This document shows, piece by piece, positions 16,734 to 25,581 of a DNA stretch of 64,000 nucleotides. The stretch's first letter is position 1; each line of letters starts with the position of its first letter. The position numbers and the translations under genes were made by a program. The stretch is from an uncultured Tropicimonas sp. (GTDB lineage: Bacteria; Pseudomonadota; Alphaproteobacteria; Rhodobacterales; Rhodobacteraceae). The stretch covers positions 62,001-126,000 of the forward strand of contig CANMIP010000004.1 of the NCBI GenBank assembly GCA_947497945.1, in the 5' to 3' direction. The notes beneath the pieces are model-generated. The model saw only the letters and a program-made list of their open reading frames with translations, did not search any database and had not been told where the DNA came from.

Positions 16734-17789
16734 TCACGGACGTGACAGCCGGAGACGCAGCATCTCGCTGACGATCTCTCCGGCGCGGCGGCGGTTTTCC
16801 GGCGAGGCACTCGCGTAATAGTCGAGACCCGGAGCGGAATTCGCTTCGAGGATCGTTGCGCCCGAGAGCCCCAGCGCGAGGTCCGGGGCAAGGATGTCGA
16901 TGCCGGCCAGCGTCAAGCCAAGGCTGTTCGCCGCGCGTGTTGCCAGGATCTCGACCTCGGCCGGCAGGCGCCCGGTCAGATCGACAAGCGCGCCGCCGGT
17001 CGACAGGTTGGCATTGTCCAGCAGCCGGATGCTTGTTCCAGCCGGCGGGATCGACTCCATGCTCAGCCCCGCCCTCTCCAGGCATCCCGTTATGCGCGGA
17101 TCCCCGGGACCGAGCTTCGCGCCGCGATGATGCCGGCGGAGCGCTTCGAGACGGTCACCGACCAGGCGGGAGAGCGGGCTTGCGCCGTCTCCCGTGACCG
17201 CGAGCGGACGGCGCTCATAGGCCAGGCGGACCTGCCCGTCGAGCACGAGCAATCGATAGTCCCGGCCGGCGATCCAGGGTTCGATCCGCAGGATCTCGTC
17301 CGACTCGAAGCCGCGCGCGAGCCCGTTCTCAAGGGCATCGCAGCTGTCGCAGAGATGGATATCCCGCCCTTCCGAACCGGTATTGGGTTTGACGATGACC
17401 GGGTAGCCCCGTGCGAGCGCAAAGGTCCTGGCGGCCTCGATCCCGGGCAGTCGGCGCGCGGTTTCGGCATTCTTCAACGCCATGCGGGCCTGATATGCGG
17501 GAGAGAATGCGAGCTGGCCCTCCGGCGCGGGCAGGCCTTCGGAGGCGAGCCAGCGGGCCGTGTAGTCCTTGTCGGCGGCGATATGGGCGGCCGCATCCGG
17601 GTTCAGCCCAAGGCTCTTGCCGTGGATCGGAAAGGTCCGCCCATCGGCGGCGCGAATTCGGCCGACAAAACCGAACTGCCCATCCAGTTTCAGCCGCGCC
17701 CCAAGCTCTTCGGCGGCCTCGGCCAGAAGCGCGGCAAAGGGCGGGATGCGCGCCAGCAGCGCCGCGTCGGGCGAAACAAGACGCAGCAC
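16734..17789 (-). CDS. ATP-grasp domain protein (RimK/cyanophycin-synthetase-like ligase)
   Basis: 351 residues. ATP-grasp features: GYPVIVKPNTGSEGRDIHL near 128-147, acidic VLDGQVRLAYERRP strand, and the C-terminal metal-binding ATILEANSAPGLDYY near 325. This makes it a carboxylate-amine or carboxylate-thiol ligase of unknown substrate, related in layout to GshAB/CphA/RimK ligase domains. It starts 3 bp after the stop of the upstream ABC ATPase gene, so the two are co-transcribed. No typical peptide-substrate neighbour is present. Confidence 0.78.
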   Translation of the reverse strand: MLRLVSPDAALLARIPPFAALLAEAAEELGARLKLDGQFGFVGRIRAADGRTFPIHGKSLGLNPDAAAHIAADKDYTARWLASEGLPAPEGQLAFSPAYQARMALKNAETARRLPGIEAARTFALARGYPVIVKPNTGSEGRDIHLCDSCDALENGLARGFESDEILRIEPWIAGRDYRLLVLDGQVRLAYERRPLAVTGDGASPLSRLVGDRLEALRRHHRGAKLGPGDPRITGCLERAGLSMESIPPAGTSIRLLDNANLSTGGALVDLTGRLPAEVEILATRAANSLGLTLAGIDILAPDLALGLSGATILEANSAPGLDYYASASPENRRRAGEIVSEMLRLRLSRP

Positions 17790-17792
17790 CGT

Positions 17793-18737
17793 TCAGGCCG
17801 CCTTGTGGCTGCCGGCGGTCAAGGCGAGGAAGATATCCTCCAGCTTCGGGTCCTCGGATGCGACGTCCTGGATGCGGATACCGGCGGCGCGAACGGCATC
17901 GAGCACCTCCTCGGCCGAGGTCTGCGAGCGGCGATAGGAGAAGGCCAGCGCGCCGCCCGGGCGTTGCTCGCACCGCACCTCCGGCGGCAGGGCCGGGTCG
18001 GTCGGTGCCGCGCCCTCGGGCTGGATCACCAGCGTCTTGGCATCCAGCCGCCCGATGAGTTCGCCCGTCGGCTCATGGGCGATCTTCTCGCCCTGGTGGA
18101 TAATGGCGATCTCGTCGCACATCTCCTCGGCCTCTTCGAGGTAATGCGTGGTCAGAATGATGGTCATCCCCTGCTCATTCAGCTTCCGCACATTGGTCCA
18201 CAACATCTGGCGCAGCTCGATATCGACCCCGGCGGTCGGCTCGTCGAGCACCAGAACATGGGGGCCATGCACCAGCGCCTTGCCCAGCAGCAAACGCCGC
18301 CGCATACCGCCAGAGAGGGTGCGCGAATAGGCATCCGCCTTGTCGGTCAGCCCGATCAATCTCAGGATTTCCTCGGTCTGCCGCTCCCGCTTCGGCACAC
18401 CGTAAAGCCCCGCCTGCACGTCCAGCGCGGCGCGGGCGGTGAAAAACGGGTCGAGATTGAGCTCCTGCGGCATGACACCGATCGCGGCGCGGCTCTGGCG
18501 CGGGTTCACATCCTGGTCGAAGCCCCAGATCCGGACATTGCCGTCGCTCTTGCGCACCAGCCCGGCGAGGATGTTGATCAGCGTCGACTTGCCGGCGCCA
18601 TTCGGCCCCAACAGCCCGAAGATCGACCCGCGCGGCACTTTCAGGTCGACGCCCTTGAGCGCTTCCTTCGCCGGCTCGCCCTTGCGGCCTTCGTAGGTTT
18701 TGGACAGTCCCTCGATCTCGATGGCAAATTGGCTCAT
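17793..18737 (-). CDS. ABC transporter ATP-binding protein (ABC-2 type), no permease adjacent
   Basis: 314 residues. Walker A GPNGAGKS at 44-51, signature LSGGMRRRLLLGKAL at 141, Walker B VLVLDEPTAGVD at 161, switch His198 in TTHYLEEAEEMCDE. The family (YadG/NodI/DrrA-like) pairs with an ABC-2 permease for export of drugs or lipids. Here no permease gene lies on either side; the next gene downstream is an ATP-grasp ligase. It is divergent from the small zinc-finger gene. Confidence 0.92.
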   Translation of the reverse strand: MSQFAIEIEGLSKTYEGRKGEPAKEALKGVDLKVPRGSIFGLLGPNGAGKSTLINILAGLVRKSDGNVRIWGFDQDVNPRQSRAAIGVMPQELNLDPFFTARAALDVQAGLYGVPKRERQTEEILRLIGLTDKADAYSRTLSGGMRRRLLLGKALVHGPHVLVLDEPTAGVDIELRQMLWTNVRKLNEQGMTIILTTHYLEEAEEMCDEIAIIHQGEKIAHEPTGELIGRLDAKTLVIQPEGAAPTDPALPPEVRCEQRPGGALAFSYRRSQTSAEEVLDAVRAAGIRIQDVASEDPKLEDIFLALTAGSHKAA

Positions 18738-18851
18738 ATGCGGCGCTCCGGCACTTGCCCGCGCGCGGGCGTTCCCTATGATGCCGCGAACCTATTCCGC
18801 GCAGCGTGCTCCCACAAGCGCGCCGCGCGCAAGAACCGCAGGAGCCTGTCG

Positions 18852-19034
18852 ATGTCCGTGAACCCCCAGCCGCCCGAGACCGAAGTCGTGACGGCCTCCC
18901 GTGTCGCCTGCGACGGCGGCGACGGCGCGCTTGGCCATCCCCGTGTCTGGCTGAACCTGGGCGAGGCCGGCGAGGTCGAGTGCCCCTATTGCGGCAAGAA
19001 GTTCCTGTCGGCCGAGAAGGCCGAAGCGAAGTAA
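18852..19034 (+). CDS. Zinc-finger domain protein (zf-CHCC, NDUFS6-like)
   Basis: 60 residues with the CHCC zinc ligand pattern: Cys20, His29 (LGHPRVWL), Cys44 and Cys47 (VECPYCGKKF). This is the domain of the mitochondrial complex I accessory subunit NDUFS6. Alphaproteobacteria encode short stand-alone versions thought to bind zinc and to support complex I. The start gives MSVNPQPPETEVV. Convergence with nothing nearby makes it a single-gene unit, divergent from the ABC ATPase. Confidence 0.88.
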   Translation: MSVNPQPPETEVVTASRVACDGGDGALGHPRVWLNLGEAGEVECPYCGKKFLSAEKAEAK

Positions 19035-19384
19035 TCCCCGACACCCGCTGCACGCCAGACCGGAATCTGTGATCACGCCGTTCTATCGGAACCGGCGTCC
19101 TGGACCGGTGCGGCGCGATGTTGGTCATGCGCTCGGGATGGCTGTGCCGTGCGAGATCCGGACTGTCCTTTCAGGCCCGGCAAACGACACCTGCCTTCGT
19201 GCGGGTTCCCACTTCTGTCCCAACGCCAGTCGACGGCGCTCAGAGGCGCGAAGCCCGGCCCCTAGGGCACGGGCCCGAGCGCACCGCGGAACGTGGCGGA
19301 TATGGGCTCACCCTCCGCATCGGCCGCATTGACCACATCCTGCGACGGCCCCATCTTCAAGGCATCACGGATCTGGAGCCAGAC
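19035..19384. other. 350-bp intergenic region, no gene recognised
   Basis: No open frame with a credible start and family resemblance covers this stretch on either strand. The codon bias is weaker than in neighbours. It must contain the promoter of the downstream aldehyde dehydrogenase. I see no clear hairpin with a T-tract. The minus-strand frame across 19262-19384 is open, but it runs on through the antisense of the aldehyde dehydrogenase and I treat it as a shadow. Confidence 0.4.
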
Positions 19385-20803
19385 ATGCCGGACGGAACCG
19401 CCTCGCACCCCTTTGCCGGTGAAGACATCCTCGCCACGCAGCGCACCGCCTTCCTCACCGAAGGCCCCCCTGATCTCGAAGCCCGACGCGCCGCGCTCAA
19501 GCGCCTCAAGCGGGCAATCCGGCGCAACAGCAAGCGCTTCCAGGAAGCTGCCCGCGCCGATTTCGGCAACCGCGCCGCCGAGGAAACCGCGATCATTGAT
19601 CTCGGTCCGACCGTGCAGGCGATCTCCCACATGCGGGCCAACCTGCGCCGCTGGATGGCCGCAAGATACCGCCCCACCCCGCTGCTGCTGAAGCCCGGCC
19701 GGGCCCGGCTGCATTACCAGCCGCTCGGCGTGGTCGGGATCATGTCGGCCTGGAACTATCCTGTCGCGCTCGCGCTCACGCCGCTGGCAACCGCTCTTGC
19801 CGCCGGCAACCGGGCGATGCTGAAGCCGTCCGAACTCGCGCCCGCCACGGCCGACGTGCTGACCGCCCTGCTGTCGGACTGTTTCGCACAGGAGGAGGTC
19901 GCCGTGATCCAGGGCGGCCCGGATGTCGCGGCCGCCTTCTCCGCGCTGCCCTTCGACCACCTCTTCTTCACCGGTTCCACCGCCACGGGCCGCCGCGTGG
20001 CGCAGGCTGCGGCTGCCAACCTGACTCCGGTTACGCTGGAGCTCGGCGGGAAATCCCCGGTGATCTTCAACGAGGATGCCGACCTCGAGCGCGCCGCCGG
20101 CGACATCGCCTTCGGCAAGACGGTCAATGCCGGCCAGACCTGCATCGCGCCCGACTACCTGCTCGCCCGCCCCGACCAGGTCGCTCCCTTCGCGGACGCC
20201 TTCACGGCCGCCATCCGCAAGAGCTTCCCCAGGGGGCTCGCCGACCCGGCCCTGACGACCATCATCACGGAAACCCACCTTGCCCGCCTGCGCGGCCTGC
20301 TCGACGATGCCCGCGCCCGGGGCGCCGAGATCATCGAACCGCTCGCCGCCAGCGACGCAGCCCATCCCCACGCCCTCGGGCCGGCGCTCATCCTCGGCGC
20401 AACGCCCGAGATGGCGATCCTGCGGGAAGAGATCTTCGGCCCGCTCCTGCCCGTCCTCACTTGTGAGAGCCGCGAGAAGGCCGCCGCCTTCGTCAATGCG
20501 CGCCCGCACCCGCTGGCGCTCTATATATATGGCAAGGAGCGCGCCGATATCGACGCGCTGCTCACCTGCACCATCTCCGGCAATGTCACCGTCAACGGCA
20601 CGTTGTTGCATTACGCGGTGGACACGCTCCCCTTCGGTGGCGTCGGCGAAAGCGGCATCGGCGCCTATCACGGCGTCGAGGGCTTCCGGCGCCTGAGCCA
20701 TGCCAAGGGCGTCTTCCAGCCCGGCCGGCGCCACGGCGCCCGCCTGCTGCGTCCGCCCTATGGAAAACTCGCTCGCATGGCCGCCCGGATCATGCTGCGC
20801 TGA
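19385..20803 (+). CDS. Coniferyl-aldehyde-dehydrogenase-type aldehyde dehydrogenase
   Basis: 472-residue NAD(P)-dependent aldehyde dehydrogenase. Catalytic Glu219 in TLELGGKS and Cys253 in VNAGQTCIAPDY; Rossmann segment FFTGSTATGRRVAQAAA. The short N-terminus, membrane-proximal C-terminal tail (KLARMAARIMLR) and the PDYLL rather than SRLL after Cys are typical of CalB/ALDH3-like enzymes. Oxidises aromatic or long-chain aldehydes to acids. The start at MPDGTASHPFAGED gives the family length; a longer upstream extension is low-quality. Confidence 0.87.
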   Translation: MPDGTASHPFAGEDILATQRTAFLTEGPPDLEARRAALKRLKRAIRRNSKRFQEAARADFGNRAAEETAIIDLGPTVQAISHMRANLRRWMAARYRPTPLLLKPGRARLHYQPLGVVGIMSAWNYPVALALTPLATALAAGNRAMLKPSELAPATADVLTALLSDCFAQEEVAVIQGGPDVAAAFSALPFDHLFFTGSTATGRRVAQAAAANLTPVTLELGGKSPVIFNEDADLERAAGDIAFGKTVNAGQTCIAPDYLLARPDQVAPFADAFTAAIRKSFPRGLADPALTTIITETHLARLRGLLDDARARGAEIIEPLAASDAAHPHALGPALILGATPEMAILREEIFGPLLPVLTCESREKAAAFVNARPHPLALYIYGKERADIDALLTCTISGNVTVNGTLLHYAVDTLPFGGVGESGIGAYHGVEGFRRLSHAKGVFQPGRRHGARLLRPPYGKLARMAARIMLR

Positions 20804-20897
20804 GGCGCCACGCCCGGCGCCCCTATCGGCGCCGGAACGCCTGCGCTATAGCGCGGCGGACAGGCGCTGGTAGCGCCCGAACAGGCCCGGAGGCACA
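20804..20897. terminator. GC-rich hairpin after the aldehyde dehydrogenase
   Basis: CCGGCGCC (20814-20821) and GGCGCCGG (20828-20835) form an 8-bp perfect stem with a 6-nt loop just after the stop codon. No T-tract follows, so the terminator call is tentative. Confidence 0.35.
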
Positions 20898-21767
20898 ATG
20901 ACCCGCATCATCGAGCGCTTTGCCGACATCTCTTCCATGTATGACGCCGCCTTTGTCGATCTCTGGGGTTGCATGCATAACGGCGTCACCGCCTATGAAG
21001 ACGCTGTCGAAGCCTGCCGCGCCTTTCGCGCCCAGGGCGGCAAGGTCGTTCTGCTGACCAACGCGCCGCGCCCGCGCGCCTCCATCGCGGCCCAGCTGGA
21101 CCATTTCAACGTGCCCGAGGATTGCTGGGACAGCATTGCGAGCTCCGGCGATTCCGCCCGGCTGGCGCTGTTTTCCGGCGCTGTCGGCAACAAGGTCTTC
21201 CATATCGGCGAAGAACGGGACCTGCCCTTTTTCGAGCCGCTGAACATGGTCGACAATCCGGTCGAGATCACCCGCGTTCCCCTCGAAGAGGCCGAAGGGG
21301 TCGTGGTTACCGGGCTGTTCGAACGCGACGGCGACCCGGAAACCTACCGCGCCCAGTTCCTCTATGCCAAGACGAAGGGGCTCAAGCTGCTCTGCGCCAA
21401 TCCGGACATCATCGTCGACCGTGGCGACAAGCGCGAATACTGCGCCGGGGCGCTGGCCAAGCTCTACACCGAGATGGGCGGCGAAAGCCTCTATTTCGGC
21501 AAGCCGCAACCGGCCATCTACGATCTCGCCCGGCGCCGGCTGGCCGAACTGGCCGAGGTGCACGATGACCGAATCATCTGCATCGGCGACGGGATCGGCA
21601 CCGACGTGAAAGGGGCCGTCGGCGAGGGGCTCGACATGCTTTTCATCACCGGCGGGTTGGCGGCGAAGGAAACCCTGACGCAACGTCAGCCGGAGCCGGA
21701 TGCGCTGGAAGACTACCTTTCGTCGCATCAGATGTCGGTTACCTACGCGGTCGGCTTTTTCCGCTGA
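20898..21767 (+). CDS. TIGR01459-family HAD-type hydrolase
   Basis: 289 residues of the HAD class IIA (NagD-like) fold. The nucleophile motif is FVDLWGCMHNGV (Asp21), motif II LLTNAPRP, and the metal-binding C-terminal motif IICIGDGIGTDVKGA. The length and FGKPQPAIYDLA segment match the alphaproteobacterial TIGR01459 subfamily. Likely a phosphatase of unknown substrate. It precedes the MaoC and ribF genes on the same strand; this order is common in Rhodobacterales. Confidence 0.88.
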   Translation: MTRIIERFADISSMYDAAFVDLWGCMHNGVTAYEDAVEACRAFRAQGGKVVLLTNAPRPRASIAAQLDHFNVPEDCWDSIASSGDSARLALFSGAVGNKVFHIGEERDLPFFEPLNMVDNPVEITRVPLEEAEGVVVTGLFERDGDPETYRAQFLYAKTKGLKLLCANPDIIVDRGDKREYCAGALAKLYTEMGGESLYFGKPQPAIYDLARRRLAELAEVHDDRIICIGDGIGTDVKGAVGEGLDMLFITGGLAAKETLTQRQPEPDALEDYLSSHQMSVTYAVGFFR

Positions 21768-21803
21768 ACCGCTCCGCGCAACAATATTCTGCGGCCGCCA
21801 CAT

Positions 21804-21844
21804 GTTAGCGCCGCAGCGCAGAAACGTTAGCGCCAAAATTGACA
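21804..21844. promoter_or_regulatory. Direct repeats GTTAGCGCC and a TTGACA box
   Basis: GTTAGCGCC occurs at 21804-21812 and again at 21826-21834, spaced 22 bp (two helical turns). A consensus -35 hexamer TTGACA follows at 21839-21844 in AT-rich sequence before the MaoC gene, but no good -10 lies at the ideal distance. The half-site resembles one arm of LacI-type palindromes (GTTAGCGCTAAC). Confidence 0.35.
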
Positions 21845-21999
21845 AGCAAATGACAAAACGATCCCTGATAGCGAAAACAGCACCGAGTTAAGAAACATTC
21901 TTTCCTCCAGCGCATAGCTGCATTGCGTATTCTTTCTTTCTGCGTTGCGGCAGAGAGCAAAATCCGTTACGCAAGGTGCCAATAACGCAAAGGACTGTC

Positions 22000-22446
22000 A
22001 TGATGCTCGACAACGATCCCCGTGGCACGATCTTCCTCGAAGATCTGGAAATCGGAATGAAGCGTGGCCTGACCAAGCTGATCACTGAAGAAGACATCGA
22101 AAAATTCGCCGAGGTCTCGACCGATCACAACCCGGTCCATCTCGACGAGGAATACGCCAAGGAGACGATGTTCAAGGGCCGCATCGCGCATGGCATGCTG
22201 ACAGCCGGCCTCATCTCGGCCGTGATCGGCGAGCAACTGCCGGGACATGGCACGATCTATCTCGGCCAGACGTTGAAATTCATGGCGCCCGTGCGCCCCG
22301 GCGACATGGTGCATGTCGAGGTTGAAGTGGCGGAGATCGACCACAAGAAACGCAAGGTCAAGCTCTGGACCCAGGCCAAGATCGACGACCAGCCCGTGCT
22401 GCGCGGCGAAGCCAACGTGCTCGCGCCGTCCCGCAAGCTGGACTGA
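22000..22446 (+). CDS. MaoC family (R)-specific enoyl-CoA hydratase
   Basis: 148 residues with a hot-dog fold. The hydratase motif is DHNPVHLDEEYAKETMFKGR followed by IAHGML, holding the catalytic Asp and His of (R)-hydratases (PhaJ type). Converts trans-2-enoyl-CoA to (R)-3-hydroxyacyl-CoA, linking beta-oxidation to polyhydroxyalkanoate or other pathways. ATG at 22000 has AAAGGA 5-8 nt upstream; a further in-frame ATG at 21976 has no such site. Followed by ribF. Confidence 0.88.
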   Translation: MMLDNDPRGTIFLEDLEIGMKRGLTKLITEEDIEKFAEVSTDHNPVHLDEEYAKETMFKGRIAHGMLTAGLISAVIGEQLPGHGTIYLGQTLKFMAPVRPGDMVHVEVEVAEIDHKKRKVKLWTQAKIDDQPVLRGEANVLAPSRKLD

Positions 22447-22514
22447 CCCGGAGCACCCCGCCGGGAGGCCATCCACGGCTTGCGCTTGGCCTGCCTCGCG
22501 GCTAGGGGAAGCGC

Positions 22515-23507
22515 ATGAAGCGGATTACCTCCCTCTCCCGGGTCACCGAGGCCGATCGCGGCGCCTGCACGGCGATCGGCAATTTCGATGGCGTGCATCG
22601 CGGCCACCAGGCCGTGCTGGAGTTGACCCGGCAGGCCGCGGAAGCAAAGGGTGCGCCGCTGGCCGTCCTGACCTTCGAGCCGCATCCGCGCGAGGTCTTC
22701 CGCCCCGACGCGCCGCCTTTTCGCCTGATGAATGCCGAAGCCAAGGCACACCGGCTGGAGAAGCTGGGCGTCGACCTTCTCTATGAAATCCCCTTTGACA
22801 AGAAGCTGTTCGGCCTGACCGACACCGCCTTCTGCCAGCAGGTCCTCGCGCAGGGGCTGGGTGTGTCCGGTGTCACGGTCGGCGCGGATTTCTGCTATGG
22901 CCAGGGGCGCAAGGGCAACGCCGAGACGCTGCAGACCGCCGGCCGGCTACACGGGTTCGACGTGACGATCGCCCCGCTCCTGGGTCTTGAGAATGGCGGC
23001 GAACGCGTTTCCTCCACCGCGATCCGCAACGCACTGCGCGACGGGCAGCCTCGCAAGGCCGGCGCGATGCTGGGCCACTGGCACCGGATCGAGGGGCCGG
23101 TCCTGCATGGCGAGAAGCGCGGCCGCAGCCTCGGCTATCCGACCGCCAACATGGATATTTCGGCCATCCATCCTCCGAAATTCGGCGTCTACGCGGTGCT
23201 GGTCGAGATCGTGACCGGGCCGCATGCCGGCCATCACCGGGGTGTGGCCTCGATGGGCATCCGGCCGATGTTTGGCGAGAACACACCGAATATCGAGACC
23301 TTCATCCTCGATTTCGAAGGCAACCTCTATGAGGAGCACCTCTCGGTCGGCCTGGTGCAATATCTGCGGCCGGAGCAGAAATTCGACGGTCTCGATGCGC
23401 TGACCGCCCAAATCCGAAGTGACGAGCAGAGGGCGCGCGAGATCCTCACCGAGATGCCCCTCGTGGGCTTCCCGATGCACAGCGAGCCTTCCAAGACAGA
23501 TGGCTAA
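22515..23507 (+). CDS. ribF: Bifunctional riboflavin kinase / FAD synthetase
   Basis: 330 residues. The N-terminal FAD synthetase (nucleotidyltransferase) motif IGNFDGVHRGH is at 21-31 with later SSTAIRNALRDG; the C-terminal riboflavin kinase domain has GRSLGYPTANM and NIETFILDFEGNLY. Makes FMN from riboflavin and ATP, then FAD. Essential cytoplasmic enzyme. Its stop overlaps the start of the YcgN gene (ATGGCTAA), showing translational coupling. Confidence 0.96.
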   Translation: MKRITSLSRVTEADRGACTAIGNFDGVHRGHQAVLELTRQAAEAKGAPLAVLTFEPHPREVFRPDAPPFRLMNAEAKAHRLEKLGVDLLYEIPFDKKLFGLTDTAFCQQVLAQGLGVSGVTVGADFCYGQGRKGNAETLQTAGRLHGFDVTIAPLLGLENGGERVSSTAIRNALRDGQPRKAGAMLGHWHRIEGPVLHGEKRGRSLGYPTANMDISAIHPPKFGVYAVLVEIVTGPHAGHHRGVASMGIRPMFGENTPNIETFILDFEGNLYEEHLSVGLVQYLRPEQKFDGLDALTAQIRSDEQRAREILTEMPLVGFPMHSEPSKTDG

Positions 23508-23970
23508 GCGCAAGGAAGATCCCCCGATGCGGCCTCGTTTCTGGGAGCGGGTCCCGCTGGACAAGATGACCCAGCGGGAATGGGAAGCGCTCTGTGACGG
23601 TTGCGGCAAATGCTGCCTGAACAAGCTCGAAGATGCCGAGACCGGCGAGGTCGCCTTCACCCGCGTCGCCTGCCGGCTTCTGGATGACGAGACCTGTCGC
23701 TGCGTGCATTACGACATTCGCCATCAGTTCGTGCCCGATTGCGTGACACTCTCGGCCGAGAGCATTGCCGAAAACGCCTACTGGATGCCGCAAAGCTGCG
23801 CCTATCGCCGGCTTGCGGAAGGAAAGTCGCTGCTCCCCTGGCACCCGCTCCTGAGCGGCGATCCGAACAGTGTCCACGAGGCCGGAATCTCGGTCCGTGG
23901 CATCACCCTGTCGGAATTCGACGTGCCGGAGGAAGACTGGGAAGAGCACCTGATCGATATGGATCTCTGA
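23500..23970 (+). CDS. YcgN family (UPF0260) cysteine-cluster protein
   Basis: 156 residues. Cys cluster LCDGCGKCCL (Cys32, 35, 38, 39) plus further conserved Cys (VACRLLDDETCRCVHY, DCVTL, SCAYRRLAEGK) match YcgN/YkgJ-type proteins thought to bind a metal or iron-sulfur centre. Function not established. The ATG at 23500 overlaps the ribF stop by 8 bp; an internal ATG at 23527 (MRPRFWERV) is an alternative start. Confidence 0.88.
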   Translation: MAKRKEDPPMRPRFWERVPLDKMTQREWEALCDGCGKCCLNKLEDAETGEVAFTRVACRLLDDETCRCVHYDIRHQFVPDCVTLSAESIAENAYWMPQSCAYRRLAEGKSLLPWHPLLSGDPNSVHEAGISVRGITLSEFDVPEEDWEEHLIDMDL

Positions 23971-24184
23971 CCCGCCGACCTCCTGCCTGCCACTGATGCA
24001 CAGATGCCTGCCCCTGCTGCCATTGGGCCGCGCCCCGTTGGGCGCATTCCCGAACCGGGCGAGCGTTCCCTTCCAGAGGGCGCCTTGCCGTCGGGAACCG
24101 GGCGACTTGCGGCGCGCCGGAACGGGGACGCCATGCGACGTCCCTGCCCTTCCCTTCCCCGGCCCTGCCCGCTACGCAAGTGCC

Positions 24185-25228
24185 ATGCATTATGCCTCTG
24201 ACAATACCGGCCCCGCCCACCCCAAGGTCATGGAAGCGCTGCTCCGCGCCAATGAGGGATACGCCCCCGCCTATGGCGCGGACGCTCTCGCGGACCGCGT
24301 CACGCAGCGCATCCGCACGCTGTTCGAAGCGCCCGAAGCGGTGGTTCATCTTGTCCCGACCGGCACGGCGGCGAACGCGCTCCTGCTGGCCAGCCACACC
24401 GCGCCCTGGGACACGATCTTCTGCAGCCGCTGCGCCCATATCCACGAAGACGAGTGCAACGCGCCGGAATTCTACACGGGCGGCGCCAAGCTGACCCTCA
24501 TGGAGACCGAAAATGGCAAGATGCGCCCCGACGGCCTCCGCGCCGCCATCGAGGCCGAGGAGACCCGTGGCGTGCATGGCCCGCAGCGTGGCCCGGTCTC
24601 GCTCACCCAGGCGACGGAGAAAGGCTCCGTCCACAGCCTCGACGAGCTGCGCGCCCTCACCGGGCTCGCGAAGGAATTCGGCCTAAAGACCCATATGGAC
24701 GGCGCGCGCTTTGCCAATGCGCTGGCCCGGCTGGACTGTTCGCCGGCCGAGATGACCTGGAAATCCGGCATCGACCTGCTCAGCTTCGGCGGCACCAAGA
24801 ACGGGTTGCTGGGGGTCGAGGCGGCGATCCTGTTCGACCCGGCGAAGGACCAGGAATTCCAGCTCCGGCGCAAGCGCGGCGCGCATCTCTTCTCCAAGCA
24901 TCGCTACCTCTCCGCCCAGATGGATGCCTATCTGACCGACGGGCTCTGGCTCGACATGGCCCGCGCGGCCAATGCGGCCTGCCAGCGGCTCGCCGATGGC
25001 TTCCGCGAGGCCCCGGGCGTCAACCTGATGTACCGCCCCGAGGCGAACATCATCTTCGCCCGCCTGCCCCGCGCCACCCACCGGCGCCTGTTCGCGGCCG
25101 GCGCGGAGTACCACCTCTGGGATGGCACGCTCGAAGACGGTCCGGAGGATGCGCCCATTGCCGCGCGCTTCGTCACCGACTGGTCGGCCACTCCGGAAGA
25201 CACCGAACGCTTTCTGTCCCTGCTCTGA
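24185..25228 (+). CDS. Low-specificity L-threonine aldolase
   Basis: 347-residue PLP enzyme of the beta-eliminating lyase family, splitting L-threonine or allo-threonine to glycine and acetaldehyde. PLP Lys205 is in LLSFGGTKNGLLG; His85 (SRCAHIHEDE) stacks on the cofactor; Asp172 in THMDGARFANAL. MHYASDNTGPAHP is the family start; the long upstream frame is non-homologous. The preceding 214 bp hold no gene. Confidence 0.9.
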   Translation: MHYASDNTGPAHPKVMEALLRANEGYAPAYGADALADRVTQRIRTLFEAPEAVVHLVPTGTAANALLLASHTAPWDTIFCSRCAHIHEDECNAPEFYTGGAKLTLMETENGKMRPDGLRAAIEAEETRGVHGPQRGPVSLTQATEKGSVHSLDELRALTGLAKEFGLKTHMDGARFANALARLDCSPAEMTWKSGIDLLSFGGTKNGLLGVEAAILFDPAKDQEFQLRRKRGAHLFSKHRYLSAQMDAYLTDGLWLDMARAANAACQRLADGFREAPGVNLMYRPEANIIFARLPRATHRRLFAAGAEYHLWDGTLEDGPEDAPIAARFVTDWSATPEDTERFLSLL

Positions 25229-25359
25229 TCGGCGCCGGGGACGGGCGGACGCTCCGGCGGGTTTTCGCCGAATCACGCCTTGGTGACAGGGCAAGCCACT
25301 GGTATCGCGCCGAGTCGCCCCCATCTGTCCGTCAGATAACAAGAACGAGCAGGTGAAAC

Positions 25360-25581
25360 ATGAAACGCTTCGAGACCGCCCTCACGCCCTCCCGCCAGGC
25401 CCTGCGCGCCGCCTGGACGGCCCACCGCCACGCCGGAACCGGCGCGGTGCTGGCCGCCTTTGCCGATGCCGCAAGGCGCGACCAGTTCGACTGGCGCCGC
25501 CCCGGCCATGCCCGCGACCCGCTCGCCCATGCCCGCGATGTCTTCGCCGCCGCCTGCCGCGACGGTCGGCTCTCCGCATGA
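25360..25581 (+). CDS. Small hypothetical protein, 73 aa
   Basis: Predicted basic, Ala/Arg-rich peptide (MKRFETALTPSRQALRAAW...) with no recognised domain. A GAGCAGG-like ribosome site sits before the ATG and the codon use looks like neighbours, which supports translation. However, open frames arise easily in such GC-rich DNA; treat as tentative. Confidence 0.35.
   Translation: MKRFETALTPSRQALRAAWTAHRHAGTGAVLAAFADAARRDQFDWRRPGHARDPLAHARDVFAAACRDGRLSA

Noticed and set aside
17270-17290. GGTTCGATCC, a possible tRNA T-arm
   Set aside because: It lies inside the ATP-grasp gene, with no cloverleaf around it and no CCA end.
19262-20734. Minus-strand frame with plausible C-terminal text opposite the aldehyde dehydrogenase
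   Set aside because: Most of it is the shadow of a conserved ALDH; the remaining tail has no recognisable family.
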